From positions 1 to 64,000 of the forward strand of contig CANGPA010000003.1 of assembly GCA_947455645.1 (NCBI GenBank): a DNA stretch of 64,000 bases, written 5' to 3'. Position 1 is the stretch's first letter. Every line of letters starts with the position of its first letter. A program made the translations under genes and the position numbers. Shown piece by piece: positions 41,492 to 50,887 of the stretch. This DNA comes from Hyphomicrobiales bacterium (GTDB lineage Bacteria; Pseudomonadota; Alphaproteobacteria; Rhizobiales; Beijerinckiaceae). The notes below the pieces were generated by a model. It made no database searches and was not told the DNA's origin. It was given only the letters and a program-made list of their open reading frames with translations.

Positions 41492-42361
41492 TTACGCAAC
41501 ACGCAATAAGACAGCGCCTAAAAAGCCCAATAGACAGGCGATCCACCGCAAACGCCCAACGGGTTCCTTCAGAATAACAACTGATATTCCCAAGGCAAAC
41601 AGAACGCTGGTTTCGCGAATGGCTGATGCAGCACCCACCGGACCATGCGTTAACGCATAAAGAAACAAAACATAAGAACTCATGGAAAACAGTGACGCGA
41701 AAAAACCAAATCGATATTCGCCGCCCATGACGGCCCGCATTGGCGTACCTTCGATTTTCATAAAGAGCGGCATGGCCAATGCATTGATAACGGCGGCGGC
41801 CAAACCATAAACCAAAGGGCTGCCGGTGAGCGCAATGCCCTTTACATCCGTGATGACATAGGCCGCGGCTGTCACGCCGCCCAAGACGGCCAAGGCGATG
41901 GGCTTCCAGCCCAAAGCGTCTTGGCGCCGCCCCGAGAAGGCCAACAGAATAACGCCGACCGAAACCGTCACAATTCCAAGAAGCCCCAGAGCGCCTGGAT
42001 AGCCCATCGGCAAAAAGGCGAGATCCAAAGCGGTGACGGCCAAGGGAATTGTGCCGCGCATCATCGGATAGGCGACGGCAAAGGGCATAAGGCGATAAAT
42101 CGCCATTAAGAGACGCAAAGTTGTTGTGTTGAAGACGATGCCAAGCAAAAGCCAAGGAAAGGCTTCAAGCGGCGGCAACCCGAACCAGACGATGAAAGGC
42201 ACCGAAATAACGCCCGCCATGAAAACCGTTGCCGTGACGGCGGCCGACGGATTGGGGCGCGAGCGGGCAGCGGCATTCCATCCCGCATGAAAAATGGCGC
42301 TGAGCAATGCCGCAAGACAGGGAATAAGGGCCAAGGAACCGCGCCTTCTTTCGGCGAACAA
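41492..42361 (-). CDS. EamA/DMT-superfamily permease
   Basis: Multispanning membrane protein of about 289 residues with around ten hydrophobic helices and two EamA-like repeats; the AALLSAIFHAGWNAAARS start and the TSVLFALGISVVILKEPVGRLRWIACLLGFLGAVLLR end are typical of the drug/metabolite transporter superfamily. Substrate unknown. The frame opens with TTG at 42361; another TTG nine codons in is possible. Confidence 0.85.
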   Translation of the reverse strand: MFAERRRGSLALIPCLAALLSAIFHAGWNAAARSRPNPSAAVTATVFMAGVISVPFIVWFGLPPLEAFPWLLLGIVFNTTTLRLLMAIYRLMPFAVAYPMMRGTIPLAVTALDLAFLPMGYPGALGLLGIVTVSVGVILLAFSGRRQDALGWKPIALAVLGGVTAAAYVITDVKGIALTGSPLVYGLAAAVINALAMPLFMKIEGTPMRAVMGGEYRFGFFASLFSMSSYVLFLYALTHGPVGAASAIRETSVLFALGISVVILKEPVGRLRWIACLLGFLGAVLLRVA

Positions 42362-42514
42362 ACATGATCCGTGAGTTCTAACGTGGTTTTGTGGGCATGG
42401 AGAAGCTCAAAACCGACATAATGCTGCCATTAGCATGGCTCCTGCGCGCCTATAGCAGGGGTGCGCGCATCCGGACCTTGGAAATCAGGCCACAGACTGC
42501 TAGGAGGCGTGGCT

Positions 42515-44320
42515 ATGACGACACATTCCTTTGATCAAATTCGCAATTTCTCCATTGTCGCCCATATCGACCATGGCAAATCCACGCTGGCAGACCGTCT
42601 GATCCAGAAAACGGGTGGGCTCGCCGAGCGCGATATGGTGGAACAAGTGCTCGACTCGATGGATATTGAGCGCGAGCGCGGAATCACGATCAAAGCGCAG
42701 ACCGTTCGTCTCTCCTACAAAGCCGAGGACGGCAAGACCTATATTCTCAACCTCATGGACACACCGGGCCATGTGGACTTTGCCTATGAGGTCTCGCGCT
42801 CGCTCGCTGCTTGCGAAGGCTCTTTGCTGGTTGTTGACGCATCGCAGGGTGTGGAAGCGCAGACGCTTGCCAATGTGTATCATGCGCTTGATGCCGGCCA
42901 CGAGATTGTGCCCGTGCTCAACAAAGTGGATTTACCGGCAGCAGAACCGGACCGGATCAAACAACAGATCGAAGATGTGATCGGGCTTGATGCTTCTGAA
43001 GCCGTGCCGATTTCAGCCAAGACAGGCTTGAACATCGAAGGCGTGTTGGAAGCGATCGTTAAAAAATTGCCGCCGCCAAAGGGCGATGAAACCGCGCCTG
43101 TGAAGGCGATGCTGGTTGACAGCTGGTATGATGCCTATCTGGGCGTTGTTGTTCTTGTGCGGATCATCGATGGAAAATTGCGCAAGGGCTCCGACATTAC
43201 GATGATGGGCACGCATGCGCGTTACACTGTCGATAAAATTGGTGTCTTCACACCAAAGATGCAGGATGTAACCGAACTCGGCCCCGGTGAAATCGGATTT
43301 ATCACCGCGCAAATTAAACAAGTTGCCGATACACGCGTTGGCGATACGATTACGGAAACAAAGCGCCCTTGCGCGGAAGCGCTTGAAGGGTTCAAGCCCG
43401 CACAGCCTGTGGTGTTTTGCGGTCTGTTTCCGGTAGATGCGGCGCAGTTTGAAGATTTGCGCGCGGCGATGGGTAAGTTGCGTTTGAATGATGCAAGTTT
43501 TTCCTATGAAATGGAATCGTCTGCGGCGCTCGGCTTCGGCTTCCGGTGTGGCTTTTTGGGATTGCTCCATCTTGAAATCATTCAGGAACGTTTGAGCCGC
43601 GAGTTTAATCTTGATCTCATCGCCACAGCCCCATCGGTTATTTACAAAATTGCCCTGAAAGATGGCACCGATATTGATCTTCATAATCCTGCCGACATGC
43701 CGGATATTATGAAGATTGAAACGATTCAGGAGCCTTGGATTCGCGCAACAATTTTGACGCCTGATGATTATCTCGGCGCAATCTTGAAGCTTTGTCAGGA
43801 TCGCCGCGGCACACAAATCGATTTGAACTATGTCGGCAAGCGCGCGATGGTTGTGTATGATTTGCCGCTCAATGAAGTTGTGTTCGATTTTTACGATCGT
43901 TTGAAATCGATTTCAAAAGGCTATGCGAGTTTTGACTATAACATCACCGATTATCGCGAAGGTGATCTTGTAAAAATGTCGATCCTTGTGAATGCCGAAC
44001 CCGTTGATGCGCTCTCGATGCTCGTTCATCGCACGCGCGCCGACTCTCGTGGGCGCGCGATGTGTGAGAAGCTGAAAGATCTCATTCCGCAACATCTCTT
44101 CCAGATTCCGATTCAAGCAGCCATTGGCGGCAAGATCATCGCGCGCGAAACAATCTCGGCGCTGCGCAAGGATGTGACGGCGAAATGCTATGGTGGTGAT
44201 ATTTCGCGTAAACGGAAACTGCTCGACAAGCAGAAAGAAGGCAAAAAGCGGATGCGCCAATTCGGCAAAGTTGAAATTCCGCAAGAGGCCTTTATCGCCG
44301 CATTGAAGATGGACAATTAA
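42515..44320 (+). CDS. lepA: Elongation factor 4 (LepA)
   Basis: Ribosome-bound GTPase acting in translation and ribosome biogenesis. The 601-residue protein has G1 [15 protein letters not shown]2/G3 [12 protein letters not shown] and [14 protein letters not shown]4 NKVDLPAA, and the LepA-specific C-terminal domain ([33 protein letters not shown] region). The ATG at 42515 has AGGAGG 7 bases upstream, which decides the start against the 18-codon upstream extension. Confidence 0.98.
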   Translation: MTTHSFDQIRNFSIVAHIDHGKSTLADRLIQKTGGLAERDMVEQVLDSMDIERERGITIKAQTVRLSYKAEDGKTYILNLMDTPGHVDFAYEVSRSLAACEGSLLVVDASQGVEAQTLANVYHALDAGHEIVPVLNKVDLPAAEPDRIKQQIEDVIGLDASEAVPISAKTGLNIEGVLEAIVKKLPPPKGDETAPVKAMLVDSWYDAYLGVVVLVRIIDGKLRKGSDITMMGTHARYTVDKIGVFTPKMQDVTELGPGEIGFITAQIKQVADTRVGDTITETKRPCAEALEGFKPAQPVVFCGLFPVDAAQFEDLRAAMGKLRLNDASFSYEMESSAALGFGFRCGFLGLLHLEIIQERLSREFNLDLIATAPSVIYKIALKDGTDIDLHNPADMPDIMKIETIQEPWIRATILTPDDYLGAILKLCQDRRGTQIDLNYVGKRAMVVYDLPLNEVVFDFYDRLKSISKGYASFDYNITDYREGDLVKMSILVNAEPVDALSMLVHRTRADSRGRAMCEKLKDLIPQHLFQIPIQAAIGGKIIARETISALRKDVTAKCYGGDISRKRKLLDKQKEGKKRMRQFGKVEIPQEAFIAALKMDN

Positions 44321-44365
44321 GGTCCTTTCCGCCTAGGCTTCCCCGCAAGAAAAACGGGAGACGTT

Positions 44366-44728
44366 ATGACGGATTTATCCACGCTTGAAGGGTTTCACTC
44401 ACGCTGGGTCGAGGTGTTCAACGCACACGATCTTGAAGCGCATGCCATGCTTTATAAAGAAGACGCGATGTTGTTCGGGTCCGTTCCCGAGCTGATTGTC
44501 GGACGCGCAGCGATTAAAGCCTATTTTGGGGGCCGCGGTCCCCATGTACATGTGAAGCATTATCCGTTTCCGCGTGTCGTCATGATTTCAGACGGGGTTG
44601 CGGCCACCGCTGCGCATGTTGATTTCGCTGATGGTGATACGCTTATGCCCTATCGCGTGACATGGATGCTGGTAAAGCGCGACGGAACTTGGAAGATCGC
44701 GCAACATCATGGTTCGCCGCGCGGGTAA
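44366..44728 (+). CDS. SnoaL/NTF2-like (DUF4440-type) protein
   Basis: Small protein of 120 residues with the cone-shaped NTF2-like fold signature: FHSRWVEVFNAHDLEAHAMLYKEDAMLF at the start and MLVKRDGTWKIAQHHGSP at the end. Members bind small hydrophobic ligands or act as isomerases; no specific function can be given. Overlaps the next small gene by 20 bases. Confidence 0.8.
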   Translation: MTDLSTLEGFHSRWVEVFNAHDLEAHAMLYKEDAMLFGSVPELIVGRAAIKAYFGGRGPHVHVKHYPFPRVVMISDGVAATAAHVDFADGDTLMPYRVTWMLVKRDGTWKIAQHHGSPRG

Positions 44729-44996
44729 GGCGGTGACCGTGATTGCCGTTACCTTTATTCTCGACGCACTGATCATCGTTGCGATGCTGCTATCGGCTCT
44801 CTTATGGCTTTTCGCGAGTCGCAACAGATTACGCCGGGTCAGTCGCCATGAAGTGCTCGATTACGCCGATATCAATCGCATCGTAACGGCGGTTAATCGT
44901 GCGCAAATTCTCAATGCGCGCGCCGCATTGATGACCGCACTTGCCGCTTTCCTGGCGGCCTTGCGCGTGATGATCGATCTATGGGTGATCATGTGA
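44709..44996 (+). CDS. Small hypothetical membrane protein
   Basis: Up to 95 residues with two hydrophobic segments (about 10-37 and 70-95). No family recognised. The ATG at 44709 overlaps the previous gene; GTG at 44739, with AAGG 8 bases upstream, is a good alternative start. The stop codon lies inside a strong inverted repeat that probably ends its transcript. Confidence 0.5.
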   Translation: MVRRAGKAVTVIAVTFILDALIIVAMLLSALLWLFASRNRLRRVSRHEVLDYADINRIVTAVNRAQILNARAALMTALAAFLAALRVMIDLWVIM

Positions 44997-45016
44997 ATTT
45001 CATGATCACCCATAGA
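44978..45016. terminator. Bidirectional hairpin between convergent genes
   Basis: Perfect 16-bp inverted repeat TCTATGGGTGATCATG / CATGATCACCCATAGA around a 7-base loop. It lies between the plus-strand small membrane gene (whose stop is inside it) and the minus-strand zinc-ribbon gene. T-runs are absent, so termination efficiency is uncertain. Confidence 0.65.
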
Positions 45017-45026
45017 CGCTGCACTC

Positions 45027-45311
45027 TTAGTCAAACAATTCTTCGAGGAAGGATTTGGGTCTCTTCTGGTAAGAATGACCATAGGATGGTGGTGGATGAC
45101 CGTATGACGGCGGCGGTGCAGAAGGATAGGATTGCGGCGGCGGTGGCGCTGCATTCATGCCGCTTCGCTCAATAATCTTATCGAGCTCGCCGCGATCAAG
45201 CCATACGCCGCGACATTGCGGGCAGTAATCAATTTCGATGCCCTGACGCTCACTCAAAGTGAGCGGAACAGAACAAACCGGACAAGGCATGCCAGTTGAA
45301 GAACGTTGCAT
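45027..45311 (-). CDS. Zinc-ribbon (zf-TFIIB) protein with Pro/Tyr/Ser-rich tail
   Basis: Protein of 94 residues. The N-terminal zinc ribbon has CPVC (residues 9-12) and CPQC (about 29-32) followed by RGVWLDRGELDKII, the signature of zf-TFIIB domain proteins. A low-complexity tail follows with repeated PPPSYGH units, then KSFLEELFD at the C-terminus. Function unknown. Confidence 0.85.
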   Translation of the reverse strand: MQRSSTGMPCPVCSVPLTLSERQGIEIDYCPQCRGVWLDRGELDKIIERSGMNAAPPPPQSYPSAPPPSYGHPPPSYGHSYQKRPKSFLEELFD

Positions 45312-45511
45312 GAGAGGGTCTCCCTGAATTCAGGCCCTCTCGCGAATCATCCCCCATGGATGGGTAACGGATCGGGCCCAATGATGCGGTCCGACATCAC
45401 ATGGGTTTCAAAAATTGAGTTTTTGAAAGCCAATGTCAGAGGGGCCCGGCCCGCATGAGGAGAGAAGAAAAAAATTACGGCGATTCTTTGACGACGCACC
45501 GCTCACCTGAA
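45312..45511. repeat. Highly structured spacer with rod-like inverted repeat
   Basis: No gene. Near 45313-45341 GAGAGGG / CCCTCTC encloses the 12-bp palindrome CCTGAATTCAGG. At 45384-45456 a longer rod can form: outer ATGCGG / CCGCAT, middle GACAT / ATGTC, and a perfect 9-bp inner stem TTTCAAAAA (45406-45414) / TTTTTGAAA (45420-45428). It lies downstream of the polyprenyl synthase and upstream of the zinc-ribbon gene, both minus strand; it could be a 3' end, a leader, or a small RNA. Confidence 0.5.
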
Positions 45512-46528
45512 TTAGTGTGCGCGGGAGATACAGAAATCGACCGCTTCGAGCATCGACCGCTTCATCGGTGTATCCGCAAAAATTGCTAAGGCATCGCGGG
45601 CCATCGCGCCATAGTGGCGCGCACGTTCGATCGTGTCTTCAATAGCGCGATGTTTTTTCATGATCGTCATGGCTTCAGCCAATTCCACATCACCATGTTG
45701 GCCATCTTCAAGCGCGCGTTTCCAGAACGCGCGTTCAGAATCATTGCCGCGACGATAAGAAAGCACGACCGGCAATGTGATCTTGCCCTCGCGGAAATCG
45801 TCACCGGTATTTTTTCCGAGCTTGGTTGCAACGCCTCCGTAATCGAGCGCGTCGTCGATCAATTGAAAGGCAATGCCGAGATTGGTGCCATAAGACCGGC
45901 ATGCGGATTGTTCTGCTTTGCCCTTATTGGCAATGATCGGACCCACTTCACAGGCAGCCGCAAACAAAGCCGCCGTTTTACCGCGGACAACTTGTAGATA
46001 TTCATCCTCGGTTGTTGCGGTGTTTTTGGCAAAAGCCAATTGCATGACTTCGCCTTCGGCAATGACGGTCGCGGCTGTCGACAACACATCAAGCGCGTGA
46101 AGTGAACCCACTTCAACCATCATCTTGAAGGCTTGGCCGAGCAGAAAATCGCCCACCAGCACGCTGGCCTCATTACCCCACAACATACGGGCGGCGAGCT
46201 TGCCGCGACGCATCTCGCTGTCATCGACCACATCATCATGCAGCAATGTAGCCGTATGCATGAATTCAACGGCGGCGGCGAGTTTCACATGGCCTTCGCC
46301 CTCATAATCGCAGAGCGTGGCCGTGGCGAGGGTTAGCATCGGACGCAGGCGCTTGCCGCCTGAATCGATCAAGTGCCGGGCGATCTCCGGAATCATTTCC
46401 ACATCGGAGCCGACACGAGACAGGATCATCCGGTTGACGCCTTCCATGCCCGGCCGCGTGAGCGACAACAGCGCGTCGAGCGACGGGCCACCTGACGCCT
46501 TCTCCTCTAGCGAAACAACAACGCCCAC
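45512..46528 (-). CDS. ispB: Long-chain polyprenyl diphosphate synthase (octaprenyl/decaprenyl type)
   Basis: Makes the isoprenoid side chain of ubiquinone. The 338-residue protein has the first Asp-rich motif LLHDDVVDDSEMRRG, GNEASVLVGDFLL, and the second Asp-rich motif FQLIDDALDYGG. Chain length (probably decaprenyl in this class) is inferred. Start codon GTG (46528) with AGGA 8 bases upstream. Divergent from trmN6, as in other Hyphomicrobiales. Confidence 0.94.
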   Translation of the reverse strand: MGVVVSLEEKASGGPSLDALLSLTRPGMEGVNRMILSRVGSDVEMIPEIARHLIDSGGKRLRPMLTLATATLCDYEGEGHVKLAAAVEFMHTATLLHDDVVDDSEMRRGKLAARMLWGNEASVLVGDFLLGQAFKMMVEVGSLHALDVLSTAATVIAEGEVMQLAFAKNTATTEDEYLQVVRGKTAALFAAACEVGPIIANKGKAEQSACRSYGTNLGIAFQLIDDALDYGGVATKLGKNTGDDFREGKITLPVVLSYRRGNDSERAFWKRALEDGQHGDVELAEAMTIMKKHRAIEDTIERARHYGAMARDALAIFADTPMKRSMLEAVDFCISRAH

Positions 46529-46649
46529 AATCTTGATCCTTTTTCGTCTGCCCTGATCAGCGGGCGGAAAATGCCACGCCGCGGACAGCTTCGCAACGTG
46601 CGACAGTGTGACCTTGCCAAGCTACCCCGAGAGCCGATAGTGCACGCCC

Positions 46650-47396
46650 ATGACGATGACTGATTTTCTGGGCGGCAAAATAAGGTTGGCGCAAGCACGG
46701 ACGGGCCATCGAGCGGGTACCGATGCGATTTTGCTTGCCGCCCTCGTTGCTCAACACGACGCGGGTCATTTGATTGATGCCGGTGCAGGTACAGGTGCGG
46801 CGGGGCTTTGCGTCGCCGCACGCTATCCCGAAGCAATCCTTCGCCTCGTTGAAATTGACGCCGACCAATGCGCGCTTGCCCAGGACAACATCGCGGAAAA
46901 CAGGCTTTCGTCGCGGGTGAGCGTCGTCGAGGCAGATCTTTTTGGCAGTTTTGCCGAGCGGCAGGGCCTAGGCCTGACACAAGAGGACGCCAGCTGCGTT
47001 ATTACGAATCCACCTTTTCTCGATCCGACCCGCGACCGGACGACACCCGACCCGGACAAAGCGCGTGCGCATGTGATGCCCGAGGGCGGCCTCGCACTCT
47101 GGCTGAAATCCTGCCGCGCGATGCTGGCGCCGCAGGGACGGCTTCATCTCATCCATCGGGCGGATCGATTAACGGAAGTGCTCGAAGCACTTTCGATCGG
47201 ATTTGGTGCGCTTGCGATCCGTCCCGTTCATCCACGCAAGGATGAAAATGCCAGTCGGATTCTCGTCTCCGCTGTCAAAGGGAGTCGCGCGCCGCTCACA
47301 ATCCAACCCGGATTTGTGCTGCATGATGCCGACGGGCGCTTTACGCCAGAAGCAGATGCGATCCATCGCGGTTTGACGGGATTTAACGCGGACTGA
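46650..47396 (+). CDS. trmN6: tRNA1(Val) (adenine37-N6)-methyltransferase-like protein
   Basis: SAM-dependent N6-adenine methyltransferase of 248 residues with FLGGKIRLAQARTGHRAGTDAILLAALV, motif I LIDAGAGTGAAGLCVAARYP and the NPPF catalytic motif (VITNPPFLDP). This is the TrmN6 family, which methylates A37 of tRNA-Val. Substrate inferred from family. It overlaps the end of the convergent serine hydrolase gene by 14 bases. Confidence 0.88.
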   Translation: MTMTDFLGGKIRLAQARTGHRAGTDAILLAALVAQHDAGHLIDAGAGTGAAGLCVAARYPEAILRLVEIDADQCALAQDNIAENRLSSRVSVVEADLFGSFAERQGLGLTQEDASCVITNPPFLDPTRDRTTPDPDKARAHVMPEGGLALWLKSCRAMLAPQGRLHLIHRADRLTEVLEALSIGFGALAIRPVHPRKDENASRILVSAVKGSRAPLTIQPGFVLHDADGRFTPEADAIHRGLTGFNAD

Positions 47397-48399
47397 ACAA
47401 TGCCGCGACACGGCGCCCCGTCTCCCGGCGCAAGGCCATAATTCCTGTATCTGTGTGACGGCTCGGATGAACACGGTTTGTCAGAAGCGTCCACGCATAA
47501 CCACGTGCCAGATCAATCCAAAGCCCTGTACCGGTGAATCCGAGATGACCGATTGTGCGCGCCGAATGACCCTCGCCGCCATGCCAACCCGCATGATTAA
47601 TCTCCCAACCAAGCGCGCGGGTTCCGGATTGCGGTGTCTCCATCGCCTTTGCCATTTCCGCGGAAAGCCCCGTGCCGGAAAGAATAAGAAATGCGTGATC
47701 GAGAACGCCCTCGACCGTGCCGAAAAGACCCGCATGACCTGCTGCACCTCCAAGGGCATAAGCGTTTTCATCGTGAACGGCACCACGCATGACACGCCCA
47801 CGCCACGCGCAAAATTCTGTTGCAACGCTATGTTCCGTCGGTGGTGTAAAACTTAAGCCCGAAGCCACCGGCTGCTTACTTAAGAGCGTGTCCGTCACGC
47901 GTTCGATCACAAGACCAAGCAGCATAAAATTAATATCGGAATAAACCGAAGGACCTGATTTCCATGCGCGTTGTAAGATATAAGCGCGCAAAGTCTCTGC
48001 ATCTTGCCCAAGCGTATAAAGAGGTTCAACCGCAGGCAGATGCGTTTGATGGGATAAGAGTGCCCGCAGTGTTAAGACCCGCTCAGGCGCCGATAAATCA
48101 TATTGTCGTAAATCGGGAATGTAGTTTGAAATTTTCTCATCGAGATTGAGTTGTCCCGCATCAACCAGCTCTAAAATACGTCGCGTTGTAAAAATAACTT
48201 TGGTCAATGATGCCAGATCAAACCACATGGTTTGATCGAAAGGCACAGTTTCTGGTTCGATTTGCGCTTGACCCACTGAGCGTATGAATTTTTGACCATC
48301 CAGTTTGACAACACCGAGAGCCGCGCAAGGAATGCGCTTCTCTTTGACCGCCTGCCATGCCGGTTCAAACACCGCGTCCATTTCAATTTCAAAACTCAT
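47383..48399 (-). CDS. Beta-lactamase-fold serine hydrolase
   Basis: Penicillin-binding-protein-like hydrolase of about 338 residues, with the nucleophile in ASLTKV (S64-x-x-K67), a YSDIN motif in place of YxN, and a late G-x-x-G-T-G-like motif (LGFTGTGLWID). No signal peptide, so cytoplasmic. Paired with anmK 10 bases upstream, it probably acts on a cell-wall-derived peptide or amide, as family members clustered with anmK are suspected to do. An upstream start at 48435 would overlap anmK; the ATG at 48399 avoids it. Confidence 0.83.
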   Translation of the reverse strand: MSFEIEMDAVFEPAWQAVKEKRIPCAALGVVKLDGQKFIRSVGQAQIEPETVPFDQTMWFDLASLTKVIFTTRRILELVDAGQLNLDEKISNYIPDLRQYDLSAPERVLTLRALLSHQTHLPAVEPLYTLGQDAETLRAYILQRAWKSGPSVYSDINFMLLGLVIERVTDTLLSKQPVASGLSFTPPTEHSVATEFCAWRGRVMRGAVHDENAYALGGAAGHAGLFGTVEGVLDHAFLILSGTGLSAEMAKAMETPQSGTRALGWEINHAGWHGGEGHSARTIGHLGFTGTGLWIDLARGYAWTLLTNRVHPSRHTDTGIMALRRETGRRVAALFSPR

Positions 48400-48409
48400 T
48401 GAAAGCTCA

Positions 48410-49510
48410 TCACGACGGAAAATGGATTGCCCCACCGGTTAAGGGAAGGGGCACGCCCGTTGTTGAGGGAAGACTTAAAGGAAATTCTTTCAAAGACCTG
48501 ACGGCGAGCCATGCGAAACACTCTGCCTCCACCATATCACCGTTCCACCCCAGAATTTCGATGGGTTCTACAGAAACCCCAAGACGGGCCGAAAGGCCGT
48601 TCATCAGATATTTATTATGGCGCCCACCTCCGCAGACATACCAATGGTGTGGTGGTTGAGAAACATGATCAAGCGCTTTCGCAATCGACTCAACCGTAAA
48701 TGCAGCGAGAGTGGCGACACCATCGGCGTCACTCATCGGTTCAACCAAGGTCATGCCGTCATGAAATGAATTACGATCCAATGATTTCGGAGGTGCTTTC
48801 GAAAAATAGGGATGCGTAAGCCATTGAGCAACGCAGGTCTTGTCGACCTGTCCCTCCTTTGCCAATTGACCATCGCGATCAAATAAAAGCCCGCGCCGCG
48901 TCTTTATAAAATCATCCATCATTGCGGATGCCGGACCTGTGTCGAATGCAATGACGTCAGAGCCATTGACATAAGTGACATTGGCCACACCACCAAGATT
49001 AAGAATCATGACGGGTTCTGATCTCAAGCCCAAACGGGCTTGATGATAAAGCGGTGCGAGCGGTGCGCCTTGCCCACCCGCTCGAACATCGGCGGATCGG
49101 AAATCACTAACGACCACACAACCCAAGCGATCGGCCGCACGCTGACCGTCGAATAGCTGTCGCGTTATGCCCCGTTCAGGTGCATGAAAAACTGTCTGCC
49201 CATGAAAACCAATGACGTCAAACGACTCCGGACGGGCTCCCTGCGCAGCGCAGAACGCGGTTACCGCATCACAATGCGAATCGGTTATGGCAATCACGAG
49301 ATCCGGATCAGGATCGCCAGCGGCGAGCACCGGATCTGAAATCAGCGACAAAAGACGATGCCGCAGCTCTTCGGAATAAGTACCCGATCCGGATGCGCCA
49401 ACTTGAATGTCATATAATCCATCAGTCGTAATTGCTGCCACGTCGATCGCATCCATTGACGTACCGCTCATGACACCAATGGCATGCGCAATGGGACCAT
49501 CAGCCGGCAT
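48410..49510 (-). CDS. anmK: Anhydro-N-acetylmuramic acid kinase
   Basis: Cytoplasmic murein-recycling kinase that converts anhydroMurNAc to MurNAc-6-phosphate. The protein (366 residues) has the phosphate-binding IGVMSGTSMDAIDVA near the N-terminus, VIGFHGQTVFHAPE, LNLGGVANVTYV and FDTGPASAMMDDF. The frame opens at 49537, but the ATG at 49510 has AAAGG 7 bases upstream. Confidence 0.95.
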   Translation of the reverse strand: MPADGPIAHAIGVMSGTSMDAIDVAAITTDGLYDIQVGASGSGTYSEELRHRLLSLISDPVLAAGDPDPDLVIAITDSHCDAVTAFCAAQGARPESFDVIGFHGQTVFHAPERGITRQLFDGQRAADRLGCVVVSDFRSADVRAGGQGAPLAPLYHQARLGLRSEPVMILNLGGVANVTYVNGSDVIAFDTGPASAMMDDFIKTRRGLLFDRDGQLAKEGQVDKTCVAQWLTHPYFSKAPPKSLDRNSFHDGMTLVEPMSDADGVATLAAFTVESIAKALDHVSQPPHHWYVCGGGRHNKYLMNGLSARLGVSVEPIEILGWNGDMVEAECFAWLAVRSLKEFPLSLPSTTGVPLPLTGGAIHFPS

Positions 49511-49631
49511 TTGTACGCCTTTGCTCTTTAAGTCCAAATTTATCGCGTGCTTTCAGCATTGTTCAGACCGTATTCATCCGCGAAGCATTTTCCTATATAC
49601 TCGTTTAACCTTATTCTCGGCTAGACTGGAA

Positions 49632-50036
49632 ATGCGGCATTTTATGAGGATGAGCTTGGGTCAGAGATTAAAAACCGTTCGGCATTATTCATTTCTTGTT
49701 TTGGTACTGGCAGGTTTGACGGCCTGTCAGCGCTATGAATGGACGCATCCCACAAAATCAATTGAACAATTTGGCCGTGATAAATTTTCCTGTGAAAGCC
49801 GCGCGTCACGGCTTTATCCCCTTATGCCCGTTACGGTGATGGAGGGTGGTGGCTATATTTATGATGATGATTTCTATTGCCGGCATAGGCGGGGCAGATT
49901 CGGCATGTGCTATTCACGTCCGCCAATCTATGTACCGCCGACCTATTCGACACGCGATATGAATGAAACATCTCGTAATCAAGCGGTTGAATCATGCCTC
50001 TATAGTAAGGGCTATGTTCTTGTTCCTGCCAAATAA
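49632..50036 (+). CDS. Small lipoprotein
   Basis: About 134 residues. After a basic N-terminus the hydrophobic segment FLVLVLAGLTAC ends in a lipobox (LTAC, Cys near residue 31). The mature part has several Cys and Tyr/Pro-rich stretches (RPPIYVPPTYSTRD) and ends ESCLYSKGYVLVPAK, a pattern common in small alphaproteobacterial envelope lipoproteins of unknown function. Start chosen among ATGs at 49632, 49644 and 49650; earlier in-frame codons run opposite anmK. Confidence 0.72.
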   Translation: MRHFMRMSLGQRLKTVRHYSFLVLVLAGLTACQRYEWTHPTKSIEQFGRDKFSCESRASRLYPLMPVTVMEGGGYIYDDDFYCRHRRGRFGMCYSRPPIYVPPTYSTRDMNETSRNQAVESCLYSKGYVLVPAK

Positions 50037-50114
50037 GTGTTACGACTCGTTTGATACCTATCAAAGACAGATTGATCGCCCATATCCAATGTCATCACCG
50101 CTGCGCAAGCAGCG

Positions 50115-50171
50115 ATGCGCGTTCGCGCATGGACGCCCGATCCTTTCTCGGGGGAGCGGGATCGGGCGTCC
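50115..50171. terminator. Tandem hairpins between convergent genes
   Basis: ATGCGCG / CGCGCAT around TT (50115-50130), followed at once by a 13-bp perfect stem GGACGCCCGATCC (50131-50143) / GGATCGGGCGTCC (50159-50171). It separates the lipoprotein gene (plus) and the FixK-like gene (minus) and probably serves as a two-way transcript end. Confidence 0.6.
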
Positions 50172-50202
50172 AAGATCATTTCGATAAAAGGAGTGGACCG
50201 AA

Positions 50203-50841
50203 TTAAAACGTACCTGTTAAGGGACGCAAGCGTCTGAAATGGACACGCATCGGACCATCATGTCGCTCATAAGAAACAACACCGTCGCGCTTTAATTTTG
50301 AAAAGGCGCGGCTGACCGTTTCGAGAGTCAAACCAAGATAATCGGCAATTTCCGAACGCGTCATGGGAACGCGTACAATAACGCCATCGCCATTATGTGT
50401 TTGGTCGGCTGATGATGCTTCTACGAGATCAAGAATATAAGATGCCACGCGTTCAACGGCTGTTTTTCTCCCGAGAAGAACTGCATGATCATGAAGTGCG
50501 CAGATTTGTGCTTTCAAATGATCGGCAACAAAAATTCCGAAGGCCGGTGAACGCTCTGCTGTGACACGCTCAAATGCAGCGACACGCGTTTCCGTCAGTG
50601 TTTCGGCAATGCTGTCATGTTTGCCATTTGGTGTAACACCAAAAATCGCCCCTGGACCAAGCACTTCAAAAATTTGCCGCCGCCCATCGGGCAGTAATTT
50701 CGAGAGCATGACTCGGCCCGATACGACGCGATAGATCGCACGGGCCGGTTCACCTTCATCAATTATTGTGGTGCGCGGCGGAAAATCGACAGGTCTGCCA
50801 GAAGCAGACCCTTCTGGCTGATATTCAACGTCATCGATCAT
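50203..50841 (-). CDS. Crp/Fnr-family regulator, FixK-like
   Basis: Transcription regulator of 212 residues. A cyclic-nucleotide-binding-like beta barrel (TIIDEGEPARAIYRVVSGRVMLSKLLPDGRRQ region) is followed by a dimer helix and the winged HTH VPMTRSEIADYLGLTLETVSRAFSKLKRDG. There are no N-terminal cysteines for an Fe-S cluster, so it is FixK-like rather than FNR-like. The frame is open back into the upstream gene; the ATG at 50841 lies after that gene's stop. It follows a FixJ-type regulator, the usual activator of fixK. Confidence 0.85.
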   Translation of the reverse strand: MIDDVEYQPEGSASGRPVDFPPRTTIIDEGEPARAIYRVVSGRVMLSKLLPDGRRQIFEVLGPGAIFGVTPNGKHDSIAETLTETRVAAFERVTAERSPAFGIFVADHLKAQICALHDHAVLLGRKTAVERVASYILDLVEASSADQTHNGDGVIVRVPMTRSEIADYLGLTLETVSRAFSKLKRDGVVSYERHDGPMRVHFRRLRPLTGTF

Positions 50842-50887
50842 GATCCTTCTCCGACCTGCAGAGGGTAACGAAACGAGGAAACCTCCG

